Assembly: GCA_020048255.1 (NCBI GenBank)
Contig: JAIFMR010000234.1
Coordinates: 1 to 37,039 of the forward strand
DNA length: 37,039 nt
Direction: 5' to 3'
Source: Rhodoferax sp.
Lineage (GTDB): Bacteria; Pseudomonadota; Gammaproteobacteria; Burkholderiales; Burkholderiaceae_C
Shown: piece after piece, positions 1 to 7,934 of the stretch
Position numbering within the stretch: position 1 is the stretch's first letter
Layout: every line of letters begins with the position of its first letter
Notes under the pieces: generated by a model
Database searches by the model: none
Told to the model about the DNA's origin: nothing
What the model saw: the letters and a program-made list of their open reading frames with translations, nothing else
Position numbers and translations under genes: made by a program

Positions 1-509
1 GGCTCATCAGCCAGCAGCACGGCGGGCTGAACCACGAAAGCCCGCGCCAGCGCCACCCGCTGCTGCTCACCACCCGACAGCACTTTGGGGTAATGTCCCA
101 GGCGTTGCGACAGGCCGACGCGTGCCAGCATGTCGGTCGCCGCCTTGCGTGCATCGCGTCGGTTGGCTAACTCCAGCGGTAACATAACGTTTTCAAGAGC
201 CGTCAAGTTGCCCAGCAATTGGAAGCTTTGAAACACAAATCCAATTTTTTGAGCCCGCAGTTCCGCCCTTGCATCCTCTGTGATGGCAAACAAATCTTGT
301 CCGGCCAGGCGAACGGTCCCGCGGCTGGGTGTATCCAAACCAGCGATGATCGACAGCAAGGTGCTTTTGCCTGAGCCCGAGGCACCGACAATAGCCACTG
401 TTTCTCTCTGATTCAAACGAAAATCGATATCCCGCAAGATGTCGAGCTCACCGGTGGAGTCGACGACAGACTTGAAAACGTGCTCGACCGAAATAATGCA
501 ATCTGACAG
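1..509 (-). CDS. ybbA: YbbA-like ABC transporter ATP-binding protein (3' end outside the window)
   Basis: This is the ATPase subunit of an inner-membrane ABC exporter of the MacB/LolD group. It would work with an FtsX-type permease (YbbP), which should lie beyond position 1. The translation shows a Walker A motif GASGSGKST at about residues 42-50, a Q-loop in FVFQSFQLLGN, the signature LSGGEQQRVALARA, and the Walker B end LLADEP at the window edge. Lying divergent to tesA matches the ybbA/tesA arrangement of E. coli. The start is abnormal: the frame stays open upstream but has no ATG, GTG or TTG before a stop. The family-like N-terminus (SDCIISVEHVFKS) is preceded only by CTG at 507-509, which I use as a nominal start. 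The family is certain, the exact partner is inferred, and the start is doubtful. Confidence 0.85.
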   Translation of the reverse strand, partial: MSDCIISVEHVFKSVVDSTGELDILRDIDFRLNQRETVAIVGASGSGKSTLLSIIAGLDTPSRGTVRLAGQDLFAITEDARAELRAQKIGFVFQSFQLLGNLTALENVMLPLELANRRDARKAATDMLARVGLSQRLGHYPKVLSGGEQQRVALARAFVVQPAVLLADE

Positions 510-536
510 CTGGCCGTCGCAGGGATTAACAGCTCT

Positions 537-1133
537 GTGCTGGCAGCCCAGGCACCTGTTGCCAAAAAGCCGGGCATTCCAACGATTTTGGTGGTGGGCG
601 ACTCACTGAGTGCCGAGTATGGCCTCAAGCGTGGCACCGGCTGGGTTGCCCTGCTGGAGAAGAAGCTTGCTGTAGAAAAGGTCGAGGCCAAGGTGGTGAA
701 CGCCAGCATCAGCGGCGACACCACTTCAGGTGGGCGGGCACGCTTGGGCGGTTTGCTCAAGCAACATCGACCCCACTTGGTAGTGATCGAGTTGGGTGCC
801 AACGATGCGCTGCGCGGCTTGCCACTGGCCATGACCCAGGACAATTTGACCGTGATGACACAGGATGCCCAAAAGGTGGGTGCCCGGGTCTTGTTGCTGG
901 GTATGCAAATGCCACCCAATTACGGGCGCGAGTATGGCCAGCAATTGACCGACATGTATGCCCAGGTGGCCAAAGCCAACAGGGCGTCGCTGGTGCCCTT
1001 TTTTCTCAAAGGGGTAGCTGATGTTCCCGACAGTTTGAAATGGTTTCAGGCGGACCGGATCCATCCCCTGGAGGCGGCGCATCCGGTGATATTGGCCAAC
1101 ATCTGGCCCGAGCTCAAGAAAGGATTGCGATGA
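537..1133 (+). CDS. tesA: TesA-like SGNH esterase (acyl-CoA thioesterase / lysophospholipase), 5' end abnormal
   Basis: This is a GDSL/SGNH hydrolase, normally exported to the periplasm, that cleaves acyl thioesters and lysophospholipids. Block I is GDSLSAEYG with the nucleophilic Ser, block III is GAND, and block V is DRIHP with the Asp/His pair. The only conventional start is GTG at 537, giving 198 residues without a full signal peptide. In-frame sequence just upstream (507-536) reads LAVAGINSSV and runs into LAAQA, which looks like the hydrophobic core and cleavage site of a signal peptide. A TGA at 504-506 blocks further extension, so the charged N-terminus and start codon appear to be missing. 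The stop overlaps the mnmH start as ATGA. The family is certain, but whether the product is made and exported is not. Confidence 0.82.
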   Translation: MLAAQAPVAKKPGIPTILVVGDSLSAEYGLKRGTGWVALLEKKLAVEKVEAKVVNASISGDTTSGGRARLGGLLKQHRPHLVVIELGANDALRGLPLAMTQDNLTVMTQDAQKVGARVLLLGMQMPPNYGREYGQQLTDMYAQVAKANRASLVPFFLKGVADVPDSLKWFQADRIHPLEAAHPVILANIWPELKKGLR

Positions 1134-2206
1134 GCCTGACCCCGATACCAGCTGCCGACGTCATCCATCGACTCAGCGAATTTGATGCCATCATTGACGC
1201 TCGCAGCGAAGACGAATTTGCAGAGGATCACCTGCCGGCTGCCGTGAACTGGCCGACCCTGAACGACGAACAACGCCGCGACGTGGGCACGCAGTACAAA
1301 CAGGTCAATCCGTTTGAAGCCCGTAAACGCGGCGCCGTCATGGCCGCACGCAATATTGCTGCGCACATTGAGCGCGAATTGATGGACAAACCGAAAGACT
1401 GGAAGCCATTGATCTATTGCTGGCGCGGCGGGCAGCGCAGCGGGTCCTTGTCACTGGTCTTGGGCCAAATCGGCTTCCGCGTGACCTTGATCGAAGGCGG
1501 CTATAAGGCATTCCGGGCGGCTCTTGTGCAAGATATTGACCGGCTGGTGCCGCCATTGCGTTTTCAAGTGGTTTGCGGCCCCACAGGTTCCGGCAAAACC
1601 CGCTTGTTGCAGGCGTTGGCCCGTCAAGGCGCGCAGGTGTTGGATCTGGAGGATCTGGCCAACCACCGCAGTTCCGTGCTCGGCGGCATTCCAGGCCTGC
1701 CACAACCCAGTCAAAAACACTTTGACACACGGGTCTGGGATACCCTGCGTCGATTTGACCCGGCGCGGCCCGTTTATGTGGAGAGTGAAAGCAAGAAAGT
1801 GGGTAACGTCGCGATCCCCACCCGTTTGGTCGAACTCATGCGTCAAAGCCCCTGTCTGAATTTGCAACTGCCGGACACCGAACGGGTGGCGCTGTTGATG
1901 GAAGACTATGACTATCTGGTGCGCGATGTGGACTATTTTTGTGGACGTCTGGCAGTGCTGACCGCGCTCAAAGGACGTGCCGTGATTGAAGGCTGGCAAA
2001 CACAGGCGCGAGCTGGCGAATTGGCGCAAGTGGTGCAAGACTTGCTCACCCATCACTACGACCCGTCTTACCTGCAGTCCATGCAACGCAACTTTGTGCA
2101 GTTCAAAGACGCAAAAATAATAGCGCCCAAGGACCGCTCCATGGGCGCTATGACCGAGTTGGCTTGTCAGGTTCTGGGCATTCTGTCAGGCAACGCGAGC
2201 ACCTGA
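1130..2206 (+). CDS. mnmH: tRNA 2-selenouridine synthase MnmH (SelU)
   Basis: MnmH replaces sulfur with selenium in the 2-thiouridine at the wobble position of certain tRNAs, via a geranylated intermediate and using selenophosphate. The 358-residue product has an N-terminal rhodanese domain (about 1-130) with the catalytic Cys97 in YCWRGGQRS. A P-loop domain follows with GPTGSGKT at 150-157. I chose ATG 1130 because it overlaps the tesA stop (ATGA) and gives the usual N-terminus; an in-frame extension back to 1040 would lie inside tesA. The last ~30 codons contain a perfect 10-bp inverted repeat (2120-2151), described separately. A working pathway also needs SelD, which is not in this window. 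Confidence 0.93.
   Translation: MSLTPIPAADVIHRLSEFDAIIDARSEDEFAEDHLPAAVNWPTLNDEQRRDVGTQYKQVNPFEARKRGAVMAARNIAAHIERELMDKPKDWKPLIYCWRGGQRSGSLSLVLGQIGFRVTLIEGGYKAFRAALVQDIDRLVPPLRFQVVCGPTGSGKTRLLQALARQGAQVLDLEDLANHRSSVLGGIPGLPQPSQKHFDTRVWDTLRRFDPARPVYVESESKKVGNVAIPTRLVELMRQSPCLNLQLPDTERVALLMEDYDYLVRDVDYFCGRLAVLTALKGRAVIEGWQTQARAGELAQVVQDLLTHHYDPSYLQSMQRNFVQFKDAKIIAPKDRSMGAMTELACQVLGILSGNAST
2120..2151. repeat. Perfect 10-bp inverted repeat inside the 3' end of mnmH
   Basis: ATAGCGCCCA at 2120-2129 is exactly repeated in reverse complement as TGGGCGCTAT at 2142-2151, with a 12-base loop. It is preceded by an A/T-rich run (AAAAATA). The arrangement resembles the ATAGC...GCTAT palindromes I recall scattered through Comamonadaceae intergenic regions. 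Here it is translated as part of the MnmH C-terminus. It could also fold as an RNA hairpin near the end of the transcript. Membership in a repeat family is inference. Confidence 0.6.
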
Positions 2207-2222
2207 ACCCACACCTGCGTGT

Positions 2223-2402
2223 TCAAACGGGCGGGTTACTGCCCTCTACCGGCGCATCGGCTTCGTTGTCGTTGTCAGGTGAATCAGAAGCAGCACCCTC
2301 ACCCACCTTGCGCTGGGCTTTTTCTTTCAGCTTTTCTTCTTTCTTCTTCTTTTTTGCCAGTTCTTTCTGACGTTTTTCGTAGCCGTAATTAGGTGTTGCC
2401 AA
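2223..2402 (-). CDS. Small lysine-rich conserved hypothetical protein (TTG start)
   Basis: This is a 59-residue ORF starting with TTG at 2402. It begins MATPNYGYEKRQKELAKKKK and continues with an almost uninterrupted K/E/Q/R stretch to about residue 32, probably a charged helix. The tail is acidic, Ser/Asp/Pro-rich and likely disordered. I recall similar short proteins with an N-terminal (P)NY..EKRQ.E.AKK pattern in other Betaproteobacteria, but know no function. The purine-rich run is strong coding-style bias on the minus strand, and the plus-strand reading there is a Ser/Phe-rich shadow. The gene is convergent with mnmH, with 16 bases between stops. No strong Shine-Dalgarno is seen ahead of the TTG. 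RNA or ribosome binding is possible from charge alone, but not shown. Confidence 0.7.
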   Translation of the reverse strand: MATPNYGYEKRQKELAKKKKKEEKLKEKAQRKVGEGAASDSPDNDNEADAPVEGSNPPV

Positions 2403-2442
2403 TGTGATCTTTCAAGTTAAGGTGTGCATTTTACCCGGTGGC

Positions 2443-3648
2443 TCAGCGCAGAACACGCAGCGCCTGATCCAGATCTGCCCGCAAATCATCGACGTCTTCG
2501 AGCCCGATCGAAAAACGCACCAGAGTGCCTGGTCTCAGATGCGCCGGCCAGTGGCTGCGCATGGTGCTCAATGCGTAGGGCATCACCAAGCTCACCGGGC
2601 CGCCCCAGCTGTAGCCAATTTTGAACAACACCAGCGCATCGCAAAACGCATCAACTTGCGCTTGGCTGTATTCAGGTTGAAAAATCACACTGAACAAACC
2701 CGCTGCTCCGCCGGGCCCCATTTTGCACAGTTGTTGCCAATGAAGATGACCTGGAGAATCTGGCAAAGCCGGGTGCAGGACCTGGGCAAATTCAGAGCGG
2801 TTCAGGCTCCAGTGTGCCAATGCCCGCGTGGTTTCGTCATGGGCCTTGTAGCGCAACACCAGGCTGGGCAGGCTGCGCAGGACCGCTTCGGCATCGTTGG
2901 CCGCCACGCCCAGCCCCAAGCGCATGTGGCACAGCTTGATCTTCATGTGCAGGCGCTCATCGGTGGTGATGATGCTTCCCATGAGCACATCGCCGCCGCC
3001 ACTGGGGTACTTGGTCAGGGCGTGGGTCGAGATGTCAACAGACACAGCCGGTTGGAGGCCAGGCTGTAGGTCAAATGGCTGAAACGCCAAGCCCGCCCCC
3101 CAGGTGTTGTCCAGCGCGCAAAGCACACCTGCTGCCTTGCAAATATGCACTTGCGCCACCAGGTCTGGAAACTCCAGAGTCACCGAGCCCGCGGCCTCCA
3201 GCCACACCAGACGGGTTTGTGGCCCGATTTTGTCAGCCAAGTCCTGCGGCTGCATGCTGTCATAAAACCGGTGGGTGATGCCCCAGCGCGCCAATTCACC
3301 CTCAGCCAGCGCCTTGTTGGGGCCGTAGGCGTTATCCGGAATCAGTACCTCGTCGCCGGACTTCAGCAGGGCCAGCGCCACCGTGGCAATAGCCGCCAGG
3401 CCACTGGGCACCAGCAGGCATTGGTGACCGCCTTCCAGGGTGCACAGGCGTTCCTCCAGCGTGTAGGTGGTGGGCGTGCCGTGCAGGCCATAGGTGTAGG
3501 CAGTTTTATCCTTCCACTCAAAATGGCGCATGGCTGCCACATTGGGGAAATACACGGTAGACGCCTTGAAAACCCCGGGCTGGGGTGCCGCAAAACCTTC
3601 AGGCGGCGTGTAGGGATGGTGAATCAGTGAGGTACTGGAAACAGGCAT
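2443..3648 (-). CDS. metC: Cystathionine beta-lyase / Cys-Met metabolism PLP enzyme
   Basis: This is a fold-type I PLP enzyme of the Cys/Met metabolism family. The most likely reaction is cystathionine to homocysteine, pyruvate and ammonia, in methionine synthesis. Visible features are the substrate/PLP region TYGLHGTPTTYTLEERL, the PSGLAAI loop, the PLP-contacting Asp in LDNTWGAGLAFQPF, and the Schiff-base lysine at about residue 213 in STHALTKYPSGGG. The length of about 401 residues is normal. I chose ATG 3648, six bases after the upstream phosphoribosyltransferase stop; a GTG at 3666 would add six residues and overlap that gene. Family members also include gamma-lyases and sulfhydrylases, so the exact substrate is less certain than the fold. 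Confidence 0.88.
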   Translation of the reverse strand: MPVSSTSLIHHPYTPPEGFAAPQPGVFKASTVYFPNVAAMRHFEWKDKTAYTYGLHGTPTTYTLEERLCTLEGGHQCLLVPSGLAAIATVALALLKSGDEVLIPDNAYGPNKALAEGELARWGITHRFYDSMQPQDLADKIGPQTRLVWLEAAGSVTLEFPDLVAQVHICKAAGVLCALDNTWGAGLAFQPFDLQPGLQPAVSVDISTHALTKYPSGGGDVLMGSIITTDERLHMKIKLCHMRLGLGVAANDAEAVLRSLPSLVLRYKAHDETTRALAHWSLNRSEFAQVLHPALPDSPGHLHWQQLCKMGPGGAAGLFSVIFQPEYSQAQVDAFCDALVLFKIGYSWGGPVSLVMPYALSTMRSHWPAHLRPGTLVRFSIGLEDVDDLRADLDQALRVLR

Positions 3649-3653
3649 GCGGG

Positions 3654-4178
3654 TCAAACGCTCCACTTTTGAATCAGTTGCTCGGGTTTCATGCTGTCGT
3701 AGCCTTCAAATGGCTGGTGAATCCACGGGTTGGTAGGCAAGAAATCGACACAGTAGTCCGGCGTGAACGTGGACAAGGCTTTGGTCCAGATCACCGCACT
3801 GCGCAGCTCGGTGATAGGTTTGTAGTTGTTCTTCAGCTGCTCAATCACGGCATTGAGCGTGTGGCCGGAGTCGGCCAAGTCATCCACCAGCAGCACCTTG
3901 CCAGCAATCTGACCTTTGGGCGTGGTGATGTAGTGGGCAATATCGAGCTGGCCTTGCACTGTGCCCGCCTCAGAGCGATAGGAGCTGGTGGACATGATGG
4001 CCAGCGGCTTGTCAAACACCCTCGACAAAATGTCCCCTGGACGCATGCCACCGCGTGCCAAACACAAAATGGTGTCGAACTGCCAGCCTGACTGGTGCAC
4101 CTTGATGGCGAGCTTTTCGATCAGGTTATGGTACTCGTCGTAGCTCACATACAGGTGTTTACCGTCTTCTGTCAACAT
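3654..4178 (-). CDS. Purine (xanthine/hypoxanthine-type) phosphoribosyltransferase
   Basis: This is a type I phosphoribosyltransferase joining a purine base to PRPP for nucleotide salvage in the cytoplasm. The PRPP-binding signature VLLVDDLADSGHTL is at about residues 95-108, and LARGGMRPGDIL around 40-51 forms the PPi loop. The product is 174 residues. I chose ATG 4178 because AGGAG sits six bases upstream; an in-frame extension to 4214 lacks such a site. It lies downstream of purA and upstream of metC on the same strand, so salvage and de novo AMP synthesis genes are adjacent. Whether the base is xanthine, guanine or hypoxanthine cannot be settled from motifs. Confidence 0.88.
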   Translation of the reverse strand: MLTEDGKHLYVSYDEYHNLIEKLAIKVHQSGWQFDTILCLARGGMRPGDILSRVFDKPLAIMSTSSYRSEAGTVQGQLDIAHYITTPKGQIAGKVLLVDDLADSGHTLNAVIEQLKNNYKPITELRSAVIWTKALSTFTPDYCVDFLPTNPWIHQPFEGYDSMKPEQLIQKWSV

Positions 4179-4254
4179 GAAGTGCTCCTGAAAAAATAGC
4201 TTATTACGCAACAAAGATGTGGGCTAGAGGCCAATTTCATTTACAAGGATGGCC

Positions 4255-4275
4255 GGGCAGCAGCTTGAGCTGCCC
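4255..4275 (-). terminator. Hairpin between purA and the phosphoribosyltransferase gene
   Basis: GGGCAGC at 4255-4261 pairs perfectly with GCTGCCC at 4269-4275 around a 7-base loop, six bases past the purA stop. No U-run follows in the minus-strand transcript. It is therefore better read as a weak terminator, an attenuator or an mRNA-stabilising 3' hairpin than as a classical intrinsic terminator. Confidence 0.4.
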
Positions 4276-4280
4276 AGCCT

Positions 4281-5657
4281 TCAGTCTGCCAGATAGGGGT
4301 GGCGCATCATGATGGTGTGTTCGCGGTCCGGGCTGGTGGACACAATATGAATCGGCACCCCGGTAACCTGTTCAATGCGCTGCAAGTACAAACGGGCGGC
4401 AGTGGGCAGCTTGTCGTATTGGGTGACGCCCACGGTACTGTCACTCCAGCCCTCCAAGGTCTCATAAATCGGCTTGCAGCGGGCAATGTCGTCCGCACCC
4501 ATGGGCAAGATGTCGGTGATGGCACCGTCAAGTTCATAGCCCGTGCAAAGTAGCAATTCCTTCAAGCCATCGAGCACATCGAGCTTGGTGATGCACAGTC
4601 CGGTGAGGCCATTGACCTGAGCAGAACGCTTGAGCAAAGCCGCATCAAACCAACCACAGCGCCGGCTGCGCCCGGTGGTGACACCCTTCTCGGCGCCCAC
4701 CGTGCTCATGTGGTAGCCCGGTGTGCCCGGTACCTCCCAGTCCAACTCAGTGGGAAAAGGCCCGCCACCCACACGCGTGCAATAGGCCTTGGTGATCCCC
4801 AAAATATAGTGCAGCAAGCCCGGACCCACACCGGCACCAGCGGCGGCGTTACCCGCCACACAGTTGCTGGACGTGACAAAGGGGTACGTGCCGTGGTCGA
4901 CATCGAGCAGCGTGCCTTGTGCACCCTCGAACAACAGGTTTTCACCTTTGAGGTGGGCGTCGTTGAGTTCACGTGACACGTCGGCCATCATGGGCTTGAG
5001 CAGTTCGGCGTGGCGCATTGCCTCGTCATAGACCGGCTGGAACAACACCTCGCCGTCTTTCATGTAGGGCGCCAGACCCGGGCCAAAGTCAAAAGTTTTG
5101 GAATTGAGGTAGGTGGTCAGGACGTGGTTGTGTAAATCCAGTAGATCGCGCAATTTACTGGCAAAACGCTCGGGGAATTTCAAGTCTTGGACTCGCAAGG
5201 CGCGTCGGGCAATCTTGTCTTCATAGGCTGGGCCAATGCCGCGACCAGTCGTCCCAATCTTTTCGCTGCCGCCCTGCTCGCGGGCCGCTTCACGGGCCAC
5301 ATCTAGCGCTGCGTGAAACGGCAGGATCAGTGGGCAAGCTTCACTGACGCGCAAGCGCGAACGCAGCTCCACCCCGACTTTTTCCAGCCCCGCCATTTCT
5401 TCAAATAGTTTGGCGGCTGACAGCACCACACCGTTGCCGATATAGCACTTGACGCCCGGGCGCATGATGCCACTGGGAATCAGGTGCAAAGCGGTTTTCA
5501 CCCCATTGATCACCAGCGTGTGACCAGCGTTGTGGCCGCCCTGAAAACGCACTACACCTTGGGCACTCTCAGTCAACCAGTCCACCAGCTTGCCTTTGCC
5601 CTCGTCGCCCCATTGGGTACCGACGACCACCACGTTACGTCCTTTGATTGCAGTCAT
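4281..5657 (-). CDS. purA: Adenylosuccinate synthetase PurA
   Basis: PurA condenses IMP with aspartate using GTP to give adenylosuccinate, the first committed step to AMP. The 458-residue protein shows the N-terminal GTQWGDEGKGK motif (about 13-23), FQGGHNAGHT, GTTGRGIGPAYEDK, EGAQGTLLDVDHGTYPFVTS, GVTTGRSRRCGWFD, and the guanine-recognition ITKLDVLDG. I chose ATG 5657 because MTAIKGRNVVVVG is the typical N-terminus; a longer open frame to 5786 reads into the hisZ tail. It follows hisZ by 16 bases in the same run, as in related genomes. All catalytic motifs are intact. Confidence 0.97.
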   Translation of the reverse strand: MTAIKGRNVVVVGTQWGDEGKGKLVDWLTESAQGVVRFQGGHNAGHTLVINGVKTALHLIPSGIMRPGVKCYIGNGVVLSAAKLFEEMAGLEKVGVELRSRLRVSEACPLILPFHAALDVAREAAREQGGSEKIGTTGRGIGPAYEDKIARRALRVQDLKFPERFASKLRDLLDLHNHVLTTYLNSKTFDFGPGLAPYMKDGEVLFQPVYDEAMRHAELLKPMMADVSRELNDAHLKGENLLFEGAQGTLLDVDHGTYPFVTSSNCVAGNAAAGAGVGPGLLHYILGITKAYCTRVGGGPFPTELDWEVPGTPGYHMSTVGAEKGVTTGRSRRCGWFDAALLKRSAQVNGLTGLCITKLDVLDGLKELLLCTGYELDGAITDILPMGADDIARCKPIYETLEGWSDSTVGVTQYDKLPTAARLYLQRIEQVTGVPIHIVSTSPDREHTIMMRHPYLAD

Positions 5658-5673
5658 TTTGTTTCGCTTTAGT

Positions 5674-6766
5674 TCAATAGATGGCTTGCACAAGCCATTG
5701 CCCCGCCACATGCAGCAGTTCGCGGTCGCAATGGAATTCGTCAACTTCGCTTTCATGGCCGGGCAAGACGCAAACCACCACTTCACCGCGCGAACGCAGG
5801 GCGGCTACAGCCGCCGCCAGAGTTGGCTCGTCTTGCCAGGGGGCTCGAATGGCCGCTTGCAGGGGTCTGGGATGAACGGCACCCACCAAGGCCTTGATAT
5901 CCAGGCTGAAACCCGCAGCGGGTCGATCTCGACCAAACACCGCCCCCACCTGGTCATAGCGCCCACCCCGCGCCAAAGCACCGGTGCCACCTGGCGCATA
6001 GATGGCAAAACGGGCCCCGGTGTAATAGGCGTAACCTTGCAGATCCGCCAAATCAAAGGTCACCTGAACGCCTTTAAAATGGCTGGCCAATTGCTTCAAA
6101 TTGTGTAGTGCTTCACGCACACCCGACAAGGGCTCCAAGGCTTTTTCAGCCTCGTCCAAAACGGAGGCGTCACCGTACAACTGAACCAGGGTCAACAAAC
6201 CCTGACGCACTTGTATCGGCAAATCGCGCGTCAGGCTGGTGAGTTCAGGGCTGTCTTTGGCAGCCAGTGACCAGACGGGCATCTGCCAGGTCCACACTGG
6301 GGGAAAGCACCCGCGCCGCTGCGAGGCAGTCCAGCGCCAACGTGAGGACCTCGATATCCGCTTCCAGTCCTGCATGGCCATAGATTTCGGCGCCAAACTG
6401 CATCGGCTCCCGGGTGGCATGCGGCGCGCTAGGACGGGTGTGCAAGACCGGCCCGCAGTAACACAAGCGTGTCACACCCTGGCGGTTCAACAGATGGGCA
6501 TCAATGCGAGCGACTTGGGGCGTGCTGTCGGCGCGCAAACCCATCATGCGGCCCGAAAGCTGATCCACTAGCTTGAAGGTTTGCAAATCGAGTGCTTCAC
6601 CGGCACCGGTCAGCAAGGACTCCAGATGCTCCAGTAGCGGTGGCATGACGAGTTCGTAACCATAACACCGGGCCGTGTCCAGCAGGTCTCGACGTAGTTC
6701 TTCGATGTGCCTTGCTTCAGAGGGCAAAACATCGGCAATGTGATCCGGCAGGACCCAAGCAGACAT
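5674..6766 (-). pseudogene. hisZ: hisZ, ATP phosphoribosyltransferase regulatory subunit, broken by an internal deletion/frameshift
   Basis: HisZ is a histidyl-tRNA-synthetase-like subunit that activates the short form of HisG in the first step of histidine synthesis. The N-terminal half, from ATG 6766, reads MSAWVLPDHIADVLPSEARH through the class II-like motifs (LRADSTPQVARIDAHLL, FGAEIYGHAGLEAD) to VDLADARLV at about residue 166. It then runs out of frame to a stop at 6245. The C-terminal half continues in another frame from LAAKDSPELTSLTRD to the stop at 5674, including DLADLQGYAYYTGARFAIYA and ARGGRYDQVGAVFGR. The switch lies at about 6268. Compared with homologues as I remember them, about 20 residues are missing between the two halves, so this looks like a deletion of 3k+2 bases. 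Both halves look otherwise unmutated, so the lesion is recent or an assembly error. Confidence 0.85.
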
Positions 6767-6823
6767 GTGGTGGAGGTGGGCTGTTAAAACCCAGATTTTA
6801 CCGGGCGAATGTCGCTGATTTTG

Positions 6824-7024
6824 TTAAATCAACCACCAAATCGACACAACACCTAGCAGCAAACTGCACAAGCCGAAAAATCGCAGCTGGCCATCGTCCA
6901 GGCGCAAAATTTGCTGAATGGTTTGACGCCAGGTGGCTGGCGACACAAAGGGCATGAAGCCCTCAATGATCAGCACCAGAGCGATGGCGAGCCAGAAGGT
7001 GGTGCCATCCAAGCCACCGTCCAT
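6824..7024 (-). CDS. DUF2065 (YjeT-like) small inner-membrane protein
   Basis: This 66-residue protein has two hydrophobic segments: TTFWLAIALVLIIEGFMPFV near the N-terminus and LCSLLLGVVSIWWLI at the C-terminus. A short polar linker containing the WRQTIQQILRLDD stretch lies between them. This is the DUF2065 layout (E. coli YjeT), whose biochemical role I do not know. The start ATG lies two bases after the hflC stop, so it is translationally linked to hflKC. The same hflK-hflC-DUF2065 order is widespread in Proteobacteria, suggesting a role near the HflKC/FtsH complex, though that is association only. Confidence 0.88.
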   Translation of the reverse strand: MDGGLDGTTFWLAIALVLIIEGFMPFVSPATWRQTIQQILRLDDGQLRFFGLCSLLLGVVSIWWLI

Positions 7025-7026
7025 GG

Positions 7027-7926
7027 CTATTTTTTACCCGCAACCGCAGGGCCGTTGCCGCGCATGGTCTTGAAAAAATCAGAACTGCTCGGGTCCAGCA
7101 CCATCACGTCACTCTTTTTGGAGAAGCTCGCCTTGTAGGCGTCCAGGCTGCGGTAAAACTGTGCAAACTGCGGGTCACGGCCAAAGGATTCGGAGTAAAT
7201 GCGCGCGGCTTCGGCGTCGCCCTCACCCTTGATCTTCTGGGCGTCACGGTAGGCATTGGCCACCGTGACCTCGCGCTGACGATCCGCATCTGCACGGATT
7301 TTTTCACCTTCGGCACCACCGGTCGAGCGTAACTCGTTGGCGACACGTTTACGTTCCGCTTCCATTCGACGGTAAACCGACTCGGTGATGGCGTCGACAT
7401 AGTCCACACGGGTGATGCGCACGTCCACCACATCAATGCCCCAAGGCTTGGCACCTCGCACCTGGCTCAGGACCTCGCCCTTCACATCGTCCATCAAAGC
7501 TTCACGCTTGGCTGACAACAACTCCTTGACCGTGCGTTTGTTGATTTCTTCCTGAAAGGCGTTGCGCACCACGCGGTTCAGTTGGCTGGCACCTGCGGCC
7601 TCGGTGGTACCGACGTTGCGGATGTATTGGGTTGGCTCAGAAATTCGCCAGCGAACATACCAGTCAATCACCACACGCTGCTTTTCAGCTGTTAACACGG
7701 GTTCGTTGTCGGTGCTGTCCAGCGTCAACAAACGCTTGTCAATGTAAGAAACGTTTTGAAACGGCGGCGGCAACTTGAAGTTCAGGCCCGGCTCGGTGAT
7801 CACGTCCTTGATCTGGCCCAAGGCAAAAACCACACCGAACTGCCGCTGGTCCACGACAAACAAGGTGGAACTGGCAATCGCCAAAACAAACAAAATACTT
7901 GAAAAAATAAAACCTAAGCGATTCAT
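7027..7926 (-). CDS. hflC: HflC, FtsH protease modulator
   Basis: HflC is a SPFH/band-7 membrane protein that forms a large periplasmic cage with HflK around the FtsH protease and limits its access to membrane substrates. The 299-residue product has an N-terminal transmembrane anchor (about 5-25), a band-7 domain beginning VVDQRQFGVVFALGQIKDV, and a charged coiled-coil region near 190-250 (RMEAERKRVANELRS, GEGDAEAARIYSESFGRDP). It ends with FYRSLDAYKASF and a short C-terminal tail. It lies eight bases downstream of hflK. All family landmarks are present. Confidence 0.95.
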   Translation of the reverse strand: MNRLGFIFSSILFVLAIASSTLFVVDQRQFGVVFALGQIKDVITEPGLNFKLPPPFQNVSYIDKRLLTLDSTDNEPVLTAEKQRVVIDWYVRWRISEPTQYIRNVGTTEAAGASQLNRVVRNAFQEEINKRTVKELLSAKREALMDDVKGEVLSQVRGAKPWGIDVVDVRITRVDYVDAITESVYRRMEAERKRVANELRSTGGAEGEKIRADADRQREVTVANAYRDAQKIKGEGDAEAARIYSESFGRDPQFAQFYRSLDAYKASFSKKSDVMVLDPSSSDFFKTMRGNGPAVAGKK

Positions 7927-7934
7927 GGGAGCTC

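Noticed and set aside
504..506. In-frame TGA upstream of tesA read as selenocysteine, prompted by mnmH nearby
   Set aside because: MnmH modifies tRNA and does not imply selenoprotein synthesis. No selenocysteine insertion element is apparent, and no TesA-like family with Sec in the signal peptide is known to me.
6245..6300. hisZ as two separate genes
   Set aside because: The two frames abut exactly where one continuous HisZ domain should run; the second has no suitable start or ribosome-binding site.
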